Assembly: GCA_017165825.1 (NCBI GenBank)
Contig: CM029367.1
Location: 19,213,513 to 19,277,512, forward strand
From: Hepsetus odoe
Lineage: Eukaryota; Chordata; Actinopteri; Characiformes; Hepsetidae
Reading direction: 5' to 3'
DNA length: 64,000 bases
The translations under genes were made by a program, and so were the position numbers. The first letter of the stretch is position 1, and every line of letters begins with the position of its first letter. The notes under the pieces are model-generated. The model worked only from the letters and a program-made list of their open reading frames with translations, did not search any database and was not told where the DNA came from. This document shows, one piece after another, positions 11,401 to 20,795 of the stretch.

Positions 11401-13975
11401 ACTTCACAGCAAGTGAAGGCCATAAGAAAAGCCAGGCATATAGTGTTACCAGCTTCACTCATCAGGATGATTTTAGAGTATCAAGGTTCTCAGAGTTTGG
11501 AATAGTACTTCTGATCTGTTCTCAGGGGATTTCCACGATGACTCCATGTTAGCTACATGATGGTGTGTGGGTGTGCATGTAGGTGAGTGTGTCCAGCTGT
11601 TTGTTTTTTTTTTCACCTCATCAAGATTTTTTAAGTCTCCTTAAAAATACTCATAACCGGTTTTGTTTGGTTTGTATGGTTCCAGGAAGGAAAAATCAGA
11701 CATTATGTAAAATTTCTTTAAATGCTAAAACATACCCACTAATAATTAATTCACAAAGGGGCCAATAACCGAAAGGCTCTTTAGAAAACCAAAAGTAGTT
11801 CAGTGGTGGTCATCAAACATTTTGATTCCTTTATTTGAATTCAGGAAAAAAGTATTAAGTTTATTTTCTAGACTGATTGTAGTAAGGAGGGCCAAAAGTG
11901 AAAAACAAAAGGTTTTCCTGGATAAGCTACGCTCAAGTGGAAATGTTGGCAAAGGTTTACTTTCAGCAGCATAAGAAGCTATGGTGTGGGAGAGTTTATC
12001 AGGAGCAATGTGTGAGAAAGTTCTTCAAGGAGCACTTTTGGACCCCTATGATGTCTTCCTGTATAAAACAAAACCGCATCCAAGCCTAGGATCCAAACCC
12101 CCTCTTCCAGAGCATTTCCTTCGCATGTGTCTAATTGTGAGAGTCTGACCTAGAGCATAATGCCGGACAGGGGAGGCCAGTTCCTGATCTATTCAGAGTT
12201 CCTTCAGTAGTGGGAGATTGATGGTGTGAAATGATGGGTAGAGAGGTTCAGTAAGACACCCACTAAGGAGGGGTGCTGTGTCGGAACCAGCAAATGTGTG
12301 AGAAAGACACTACAGTAGATACTCACATAACCTGGAAGGCACAGTTGGGTGTGTGGACAAACTTCAGCTCACGGATGTTCCTCTGTGGGACCGTGTTCAC
12401 AGTTGAGCGGCACCAGCATCTCTCTACCAGACTGATGGGCTTGGCTGTATTGAATGGAAGAGAGAAATGATAGAAATTATAAAAAAATGACAGTTTGAAT
12501 TTACGTTACAGTTGGTTGCACATGAATGAAATGTGTTGTACTGACATGATTTCTGCCAGAAGAAGAAAAAGGACAGGCAGTAACTGACTGACATTTTTAC
12601 ATGATCTGAATTAAAGACACATTTTTTTCAGTGTGTTGATCTTTAAATTCATGTATACAGAAACAGCATTTATTTCATCCACTCTAGAGCAACAGACATG
12701 CTGTTTAGTAACCTATTACTGCTCAGACCCTCTGTTCTGCACATTATTCTGCTGTATAAAGGGACATGCTATGCCTTCTGCTTTTTAAGTGGGATGCAAA
12801 GCAGATGTGTTCAATCATTCTGTTGTTAAACGAAACACTCATTGCAGATGAGTTTCAGCTTTGCCGTATTTCATTTCATTATGTAAGCCAAGCTTATGAA
12901 TACACCAAGGGCAAGTATTTCAAATGGCTTTCTCATTTACATATAATTCTTTTAATAGCTGCACCATTGTAAACCTTTTATGACTGTGTATTGTAAATAA
13001 GCTTATATACACCAGAAACAGTTTAAAACATGAGAAACAGCAACTTGTGCAGGACCCCATTTGGAAGCAAGCAGTTAACCACAGAATCACTGGCAAGCAT
13101 GAGCAAACATGTTCGCACGTGTAATTTGAAGCTGGCAGAGTCCACATTTATACATGTTTATTGTCCAATCCACATGTGCACAGTTTTGCCACTGCATTTT
13201 GCATGATGGAGAAAATGATTTCAAACGTTGATTGGGCAGTGAATTGGGAAGCAGAATCCTTTCCAGCTTAAGAGCATCTTCAAAGGCCAGTGCAAATTAC
13301 TGCTCTTTAAAGAAACAAAAAAAAAGCTCCTTTCCATGTATTAATAATGAAAATAGTTTACTGCTTTCTGGTCCAGCTCAAAGACTGCCAGTAAGTCGAG
13401 TCATTAATCTCACTCCTGGGTCGTTCCTTCAGCAGCTGCCACATTCCTGAGTGTGAACATGGAATAGGCAGACTGCTGGCCAAACGGGGGTCTGACTCCC
13501 AAAAAACTCCCTGGTTTGTCTGAAGTACAGTTTTTTTTTTGTTTTTTTTTTTGGCACCCAAGCAGTGATCTCAAAGTGCCTTTGGGACCGAGGCTGTGCG
13601 AAGACCCCCAGTTGCATCCATGAGCGGTGCAGCTTTCTGCACGCAGTCCAAGCGGACATCGCCCACTCACAGGGTCCCGAGGGTGAGAAGTACCTGCGAG
13701 CTCCATATTAGAGGAGTTAAAACATGCCAGGTAGTCTGTCTCTGTTGTTATGCTAAAGAAGGGTCCGTGACACCCCCCACCTCTGGGCCATTGAAGTGCA
13801 GCCTGGCTCTGCCTCTGCTCTTTGGGCTTTACCTCCTAATTTGTGGCTAATTAAATGCACACAAAGAAGGTGACAAATACACACATTAAGCAACACGGTG
13901 CTCCCTTCAGCGCACGTTTCTGCAAACAGCACAGTCCTTAAAAAAACATATATATCATCTCTCTCTCTCTCTCTC

Positions 13976-14057
<82 letters not shown>

Positions 14058-14545
14058 TATGTATATATATATATACACACACACATATGTATATATATAT
14101 ATAGATTGTTAATAAAAAAAAAAAAAACTATTCAGAAAAACTTTGCAGCTCATGGTTAAGACAATTTATATGATGGATAAAGAAGGTTCACATTCATAAC
14201 AGCAAAACGCAGCAAAAGCCAGCAAGATCCAGACACGTGCTTATTTGCAAAGGTAATTTCAAATAAAATACTGATTTATGCAAGACAAAAATGATCCAGA
14301 CACATATTGGAACTACGCCTCATCCCTTCTGCTTTTTCCTCTTTACATTTACTCCAATCACTAGCATTTCACATGAAAACCATCACGCAACCTGTTAACA
14401 GCCTGTAATAACCTCAGCTTTTCTTACGCATCCGGTCACATTCCCTGCAGTCCCCGGAGAGGAGCAGCTCAGTCAGCCACCGAGAAAGAGTCGAGCAGAC
14501 GGCCACCGCGATGAGCGCTGCGGCCAGGACGGCTCTCAGCTCCAT
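8445..14545 (-). CDS. cxcl12: cxcl12 (stromal cell-derived factor 1), four coding exons
   Basis: CXCL12 is the secreted CXC chemokine that signals through CXCR4 and ACKR3 and guides migrating germ cells, lateral line, neurons and blood cells. Coding exons on the minus strand are 14545-14428, 12444-12327, 9884-9801 and 8475-8445. Phases 1, 2 and 2 join without a stop and give 116 residues. The mature region shows KPISLVERCWCRST, the CXC motif (CWC), PNCAFQVIAKLKNN with the third cysteine, VCINPETKWLQQYLKNAL with the fourth cysteine and C-terminal helix, and a basic tail KMKKTKQQHK. Exon 2 is 118 bp, which I recall as the usual size for this gene. The first exon is odd: the signal peptide MELRAVLAAALIAVAV is clear, but about 17 extra residues lie before KPISL because the in-phase donor is further downstream than expected. 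Typical fish proteins are about 97-99 residues. I cannot decide between the a and b teleost paralogues. Confidence 0.93.
9801..9884 (-). CDS. cxcl12: cxcl12 coding exon 3 (fourth Cys and C-terminal helix)
   Basis: Acceptor CCATAG|TGCC and donor GAAAA|GTAAGC bound 84 bp. It encodes AKLKNNKEVCINPETKWLQQ then YLKNALEK: the third beta strand, the fourth conserved cysteine and the amphipathic helix. Confidence 0.96.
10309..11249. repeat. Dispersed pair of 61-bp repeats in cxcl12 intron 2, one ending in a hairpin
   Basis: Copy A is 10309-10369 and copy B 11184-11244, with 59 of 61 bases identical (shared core TTAACCACTTATAGTTGTAG and CGCTTAACTATTAAA). Copy B continues into AGTTAAGCGTTTAA, the near-perfect complement of its own TTAACGCTTAACT, so it can fold into a 13-bp hairpin. 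Copy A lacks the second arm. Confidence 0.8.
10936..10955. repeat. (ATAG)n microsatellite
   Basis: Five tetranucleotide units in cxcl12 intron 2. Confidence 0.85.
11275..12006. repeat. Second dispersed repeat pair in cxcl12 intron 2
   Basis: Copy C 11275-11339 and copy D 11944-12006 share TGTTGGCAAAGGTTTAC, AGCATAAGAAGCTATG and GTTTATCAGGAGC, with about four mismatches and one 2-nt gap. Copy D is about 320 bp past cxcl12 exon 2. Confidence 0.8.
12327..12444 (-). CDS. cxcl12: cxcl12 coding exon 2 (CXC motif)
   Basis: Acceptor ATACAG|CC at 12445 and donor AT|GTGAGT at 12326 bound a 118-bp exon. It encodes KPISLVERCWCRSTVNTVPQ and RNIRELKFVHTPNCAFQV. It carries the receptor-activating N-terminus, the CWC pair and the third cysteine. 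Phase 1 in, phase 2 out. Confidence 0.96.
13946..14103. repeat. Compound (TC)n(TG)n(TA)n microsatellite in cxcl12 intron 1
   Basis: A long compound tract with interspersed (CA)n blocks, about 325 bp into intron 1. Open frames across it are artefacts of the repeat. Confidence 0.95.
14428..14545 (-). CDS. cxcl12: cxcl12 coding exon 1 (signal peptide; unusual 3' end)
   Basis: Starts at ATG 14545-14543, in context GCAGC-ATG-G. It encodes MELRAVLAAALIAVAVCSTL, which matches the start of fish Cxcl12 signal peptides. The donor chosen is C|GTAAGA at 14427, the only strong GT donor in the phase that exon 2 requires. The donor at the canonical length, TCTCG|GTGGCT near 14480, is weak and leaves two bases instead of one, which would break the frame. 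The chosen donor adds a stretch with two cysteines (SGDCRECDRM) before the normal mature N-terminus. The start is well supported; the 3' boundary is less certain. Confidence 0.7.
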
Positions 14546-14559
14546 GCTGCAGCGCGGGT

Positions 14560-14603
14560 GTGTGAGCGTGTGTGTGCGTGTGTGTGTGTGTGTGAGCGTG
14601 TGT
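14560..14603. repeat. (GT)n/(CA)n microsatellite just upstream of the cxcl12 start
   Basis: An interrupted TG/CG-rich dinucleotide run lies 15-58 nt upstream of the cxcl12 ATG, probably in the 5' UTR. On the coding strand it reads (CA)n with ACGCT interruptions. An ATG at 14620-14618 is in frame with the cxcl12 ATG and would read through it as a Thr-His-rich extension. Confidence 0.85.
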
Positions 14604-14860
14604 GGATCCTCAGAGCGCACTGTGATGCTGCGGCCGCTGATTCTAAATCCAGGGACCAGCCCCTTTCACTGGGAGAAGGGGGGTGTTCCCTCCGTGATCT
14701 ACGAGCTGCTGCCACTGTCAACACACTCCATTAGAGCTTTCTTGACTTATTGCCAAAGTACATGAAGTGCATGTACTAGAGGAATTTGGTATTTCTTGCT
14801 CAGCATCCCTGAATAAAAAGCTCCTCCTCTGACATCACCTATCTTTTTTATTCTAATCCT

Positions 14861-15224
14861 CAGTTCAGGCCCGTCTTCTTTCTGTCCTCTTTATATCATC
14901 AGAATGGGTCAGAAATCAAGACCTCTATCTCCATTTTTTGCTCTTCTAAATTTGAAAGCCAGAATTTTTTCCATTGTACCATGTTAAATAAAATATAATA
15001 AAACCCTTTAACAATGGATCAATAAAGGATCAATGAAAGTGATCAATCACTTTCACTTTTCACTTCACTTCAGTTTAGGCCCGTCTTCCTTCTGTCCTCT
15101 TTATATCATCAGAACGTCAGAATGCACCATTCTCCATTTTATCCTAACTTAAAAGCCAGAATATTTTTCCATTAAAAATTACAAAAAGAATAAAACATAA
15201 TAATAATAACTTTAACAATGGATC
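14861..15224. repeat. Diverged tandem duplication upstream of cxcl12
   Basis: Copy 1 is about 14861-15020 and copy 2 about 15071-15224. Shared blocks in the same order: GGCCCGTCTTC, TCTGTCCTCTTTATATCATC, AAAGCCAGAAT with TTTTTCCATT, and TTTAACAATGGATC. The period is about 204-210 bp. The 50 bp between them holds a palindrome and an IRF-like site. Confidence 0.8.
15048..15061 (-). promoter_or_regulatory. IRF/PRDI-like element upstream of cxcl12
   Basis: On the minus strand this reads GAAAAGTGAAAGTG, which differs at one of 14 positions from the PRDI sequence of the mammalian interferon-beta enhancer (GAGAAGTGAAAGTG, from memory). It lies about 500 bp upstream of the cxcl12 ATG and overlaps the 9-bp-arm palindrome at 15035-15054. 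Occurrence by chance in AT-rich DNA is possible. Confidence 0.35.
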
Positions 15225-18200
15225 GGTAGGAACGGTCCAAAATTACTTGACATGAATTTCTTTTGTTATGTTCTTTTATATATTTCCTTTTTTTTTTTTT
15301 ACCTTTAGAGTTTTAGAGCCTCAAGGTTTGGCTTGTGCTCAGTGTTATGGTTCTCTGTGTCAGTTTTGTGGCCACAAAGTGGGTGAGAACTTGAATCTTT
15401 AGAAAGATAGCAGAAGGATGAGGTGCCCATGTTTATCCTTGCTACATCATAAAAATAAAGGTGCTAAAAGTGTCATCTTATAAAGCCACAGAAAAACCTC
15501 TTTTCATTCCTTCAACTCTTTAAGGAATGTGTGTTTTAATAATGTGTGTAATTTTACACTGATTTATATATTCAGCATCTTCACACAGACTAAATTTTTT
15601 GACTAAGAGCCAGAAATTGTCACTGATAAACTGAATTAAATTGTTTTTAGACAAATGCAGCCCAACACAGGCATGAAAGAAAGGTCCTATAAACGATTTC
15701 TTTTTAAAAAGTCAATTAGTTTTTTATTGGGCTGAAACTTTCCATTAAGCCCCCAGTTTAATCCTAGTAGAGTGGTGATGAGAGGGGAGGAAGGAGGGGG
15801 ATTAGGATGTATAACAGACGCAGATGTGGAGCTGGTTTCCAGGAGTGGGACTCTGAGTTTGCCAAGCCTCTCTATGAGAATAAAGCTGGGGTGAAGCAAT
15901 GAGGACACGGGAGGAAAGTCTGTCGCCTGCATCAGGGCCTTTTCTTCACACAAATGAGCCGTCTGCTCACTGGCCCATGTTCACTTTTTTCCACAGAGGA
16001 CAATTTGCATGTATTTAATGGTTGTTAGAGCTAGTTATGCTGATGACTGCTTTACAGCCAATCAAAATAAAATGTAAAGCTCAAAGAGCACTCTTAAAAT
16101 GATAGGTTCCTAAGTGGTTCTTGGCTTGAACATACAATTCTAGTGAATCCTTTGAACAGAATCTATACATTGAGGTTGTTCTTTTGCAAACCAACTTTTG
16201 TTTACAAAGTTAAGAGAGAATCAAATTAAAATGCTTTGGAACCTTTAGTTTTGAAAGTGTCGTCTGGGAGTCTGATTACAGTGTGGATTGCAGGCACCTT
16301 TTTACTTTGATCAATCATTTCATGAGAAAAGTTGTTTCTAAATGCCCATTTTAGCTTCTTCATTTGCATTTCCTGAAGGTTTACACAGACTTCATTGCCT
16401 TTAAAGTCTTTGAGGTCTCAGCCATCTTTCAAAAGCTGGCTGCCGATTGCAGATGTCGTTTTACAAGGTGGCACCAGTAGAAGAGTTCACACCCAGCCTG
16501 AGATTCTGCAGGCACATTCCCAGTTGGCTTCAGATAACAAGAGCGAGCTGGAAAGTGGCTGGGGAGTACAGGGGAGGCAAGAGTGAAGTGGGGGTAAAAA
16601 AAAAAAGGAGTATATTCATTGGATTCCAGCTTTTTAAATAGCGTGGCAGATCGAGAGAAGAGACGCACATGTGATGACTTGGTTTTGATGCTGTACAGTA
16701 CAGACATTTTCTTCTCTGTACATTAGTTCTGATGCCTTGCAGATCAGTAGCTCCTGCGGATTATTGTCGATCAAACAAGAATGGCCATATGCTGACCCAG
16801 ACAGACAGAATCAGGTTTTTTGCAAAATCGTAAAGTATCCACTAGCAAAGGAAATGCTGGCCAATTTCACATTAATTTTCTAGGTATTCTGTATATTTAG
16901 CAATATTTAATGTTATTATTATTCTGCCTGGCTCTCATATAATCCATATGAAGCCCCCCAACCATATCTAACAATCAGAGAAAGACTTTTACAGAGATGT
17001 TTGTTGTCTATGCACCTTATAAGAAGCTGAAATGAACATTTGCTGCGATAAACTCTGGCCCTGTGACTAATCTATTGTAGATGATGAAAAACCATAACTG
17101 TTGTGAAAATACTAGAGATTTTCTTTCTCCCTAATGGTGGCTGGTGTGTGTTTGCATTTGGTTTTAAAAATAATTCTCTGATTTATTATCCAAACACAAC
17201 TATGAAAGGTAATACACATTAAACAGTCCCAGTGAAAGCCACTACACCCATGAGTAACCACAGCTTTCTTTTGAAATGCCATGTTCTGCTGCTCTGTTAT
17301 GTGACATACTGCAGCCCAGTGACTTCTAAGGAAGGGATTTACATTGTAATGCAAATGTGCTGTTTTCTTTTGTACAGAGATTGTATGACTTAACATTATG
17401 CAGAATTAAAAACCATTTAAAATGGAGACTGTGTCTGCTAACTGAAACTGCAAATATTGTCCTTCCCAAAAGAATAAAATGCCAATGACAAATCTTTGCC
17501 TTCCAATCCTCCTTAGGTCATGCATGTATTTGAAGTGAGCCCTGAATAAAGCATCAATCAAACTCATGGTAATGTGATGCTCATTAGGCATTTCTGGATT
17601 AAAGCTCATTAAGTGCTCTGCTTATCATCTGCCCGTAATGAGGGAAATGCCATTTACAGTGACGTGTGAGGCTAGTCTCAGATCACCTCTGCTGTTCCTG
17701 TGAGCGCTGCCTGATGGATCTTGCTTGGCAGAACTCCTGAGAAAAGTAAACAGGGTGGCAAAGGGAGCGGAGGGGACAAAGGTGTTATCAGTGATGTTGT
17801 CAGTTTCCTGGTGGGCCTTTGCTCAGCCCACTGACTCCAGGCCCCCCAGGAGCCCACAGGATGATGGAGCTCCTATTCGACCTGCTGGGGTTTCAAACCA
17901 CAGGGCAGCAGGCCCACATGCCTCCAAACCAAAACACTTAGCCAAAGTGCCCACAGTGAGGGTTTAACAAAACTTCTGTGTGCAATGAGATATTTAGAAA
18001 ATCTGAATACAATAAAGATAGAAGTAATGTACCTTTGATTACTGGATTCTCTACAGTACAGTTGATGGTAACACTCATAGAGCAGCCTTTTGCAGCTTTT
18101 TGTTAGTTAAAAAAAGGAAAACACTGTAATTTAATGTCATTATAAACATTGTTAACAACGTCTGTAAGTGTTTGTTTTAGAGCAGAATTCTGCAAAGGAT

Positions 18201-18635
18201 GGAGATTACACTCACATAGACACTCAAATAAAAATCTCATGAATAAGAGCTTCTTATGTTGGATATTCTATAGAAAAAATCTTTAACTGTGTCATATCTT
18301 TACACCATGTGAATGTTTTTAACCTAGAAGATGATACTTTCATATGCATTGAATAATTTTGGCATTACATTCATTTAATGTTTTTTTTTTAACCTGATTA
18401 TAATTTAAAACTGGTTCTTGTACTCCAAAACTGGTTCTTGTACAGAATTGATCCAAAGTCCAAAAACCCTTTTTTGGGTTTTTTATGAATACTTTTACTT
18501 TAGCTGTGGTAAATGCTAATTAATTATTAAAATATGATTTAAGAATTCATAAAAATTAATGAATTAATTTAAATTAATTTAAAATTATGTGTCATCCTTT
18601 AAAAAATTCTCATAAAAGTTGAAGGGTATGAATCA

Positions 18636-18855
18636 AGTCAAGTCAAGTCAAGTCAAGTAGGATTTTATTGTCATTTCAGCCATATACACAGTACACAGTG
18701 AAACGAAATAACGTTCCTCCAGGACCCTGGTGCTACACACAAGACAAGACACAACGCAAGACACAAGACAACATAAGACACAACACGGGGCAACAATAGA
18801 ATAGAATAGAATAGAATCGCAGCACTTACAGAGTAATTTACAAACATTTGAGCCC
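18636..18855 (-). repeat. Widespread fish interspersed repeat with (AGTCA)n and (AATAG)n runs
   Basis: A pentanucleotide run at 18637-18658, then TTTTATTGTCATTTCAGCCA, ACGTTCCTCCAGGACC, and an AATAG run at 18797-18815. I recognise the core as very common in teleosts but cannot assign a class. Orientation is a guess. Confidence 0.55.
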
Positions 18856-20683
18856 AGAGCCATAGACAGCTACCAAAACATCAATGTTGAGTCCAAGGCA
18901 GGTGTCATTACATGGCAGCCCTTCTATTGGCAGATGACTAAATATTTATAGGACAGAGAATGCAAATGTGCCCACTACCACTGGCCTGTATTTTCAGGCT
19001 CCTCCTTCTCTATGACCTTAATGCTGCTGCTGTAATGGGCTCACTCCAGGATACCTCAGTGCTGTTTGGCTTGTGCACTTTACACAACGCTCTGCTGCAG
19101 ACCCTCTGACTGAGATGGAAATGAGGGTCCGGCTGCACTTACATTGATGAGGCGTGATTAGGGGCAGGGCTGCTGACACGACAGTTCAGGGGAAAGTTTA
19201 CTAGAAGCAAATGTTTTAACATCAAAGATATCACTGGGAAAGGGTTCAACATCATTCAGTTTCATTCTGAGTGCAAAGGAGATCATCAATAATGATGGTG
19301 AAAGTGAAACATGCTTGCACAATTGCTGTGTTTCTTGCACTTAGCTTACATTCCTCTGCTTTGTTCTCTTTTCTTTTTCTATCAGAATTAAAGGTGCTAA
19401 AATGTATGTTTGTTAATGCCATAGAAGAACTTCTTTTTGGTTTCCTGAATAATGAATAAATGCTTGTTTGAGGGACATGTTAGTAAATAAGATATGTGAT
19501 TGTGATAAACATTAAAGTACTATGTAAAAAAATATACATCAAATTAAAGTTCTATACCAGCTGTGGGTTTAGCCAATAACCTAATCAATAAAACCACTAG
19601 AAACCTTTATTTTTAGTAATTGCTGAAGTGGCAGAATGATCCTGTTATGCTTCTCAGTTTGTTGGCTTTGCAAAGCTGTGGTGAGGCATTTGCTGAGGGA
19701 CTGTGTGCATGACAACTGCTGTTGCTCTTGTCCAAAGGATGAAAATCACGTTGTTTTCATTGTCAAAGGCTCCATGGCAACTAAGAAGCCTAAGGGTGAT
19801 GACGCTTGGGAGAGTGAAATTAATTGAGCGAGAGAGCAGGGAAAGCCAGAGCAAACTGAAAGAGTTGAAAACTGAGAGAATATCAGCACCACACATATTT
19901 ACTTATCTCACAGCCTGAGAGGAGGCCATGTTTGTGCAAGCCATCTTCATTGTAGAATCACATGTACATGAGAACAGCTGCCTCACTTCTCAAGGCAATG
20001 TAAGTGATTAAAATCAAAGATTACTTTGATTGTGATGATAAATTCAAGCACCCTTTCCCTCTGCCACCATCACGACTACATCCTACAGCCAGCTCACAGT
20101 GTTTCACAGTTTCAATTCAGAGACTCAACTAAGCCCCATTTAAGGAACTTTGCTGTTTTTCTAAGGTGAAGTGCATGCAATTTGCCTCTACTGGAACAGC
20201 ATATGGAGTCAACAACCTGACCACAGTTCAGCTGATGTGGGGCTGGCACATGTTGGCTCTACTCTTCCTCAGTAGATAGAATTTTAATGTGTGTCTGTGA
20301 TGTGTGCTGGAGGGAGAATAGAGAGCGTCACTGTCTCAGGCCTCACTGTAGGGAATTAGAACACAAAGCAGAGGTTCTAGGGTCTGTATGTACAGTCTGT
20401 CAGGAATGTCATTGAGGTTTTTGCGTTAAACCGCTGCGGTCACCATGGATGAAGATGATTTGAAACGCAGACTATGTCACCTTGTGTAATGTAAAAATTT
20501 TTTTATGTGGCTGATGGCAATAAATGGTTCATGGCATGAATTTCCTGGTGTTGTTCTCATTTTTTGATAATGTATGAGATGCTCTGTCTGAAGTCTGACT
20601 ACTGAAGAACATTTCCTGGAATTACCTCCCATCAAAGATCCTCTCTCTGAAATATGATTGTAAAATGGTGTAAATGTAAATTC

Positions 20684-20795
<112 letters not shown>

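Noticed and set aside
13753..14159. Long Tyr-Ile and Val-Tyr repeat open frames on both strands
   Set aside because: They are translations of the (TA)n/(TG)n microsatellite in cxcl12 intron 1.
14470..14545. cxcl12 exon 1 ending at the canonical-length donor TCTCG|GTGGCT
   Set aside because: It leaves two bases where exon 2 requires one, so the mature protein would be out of frame; kept only as a possible sequencing or ancestral boundary.
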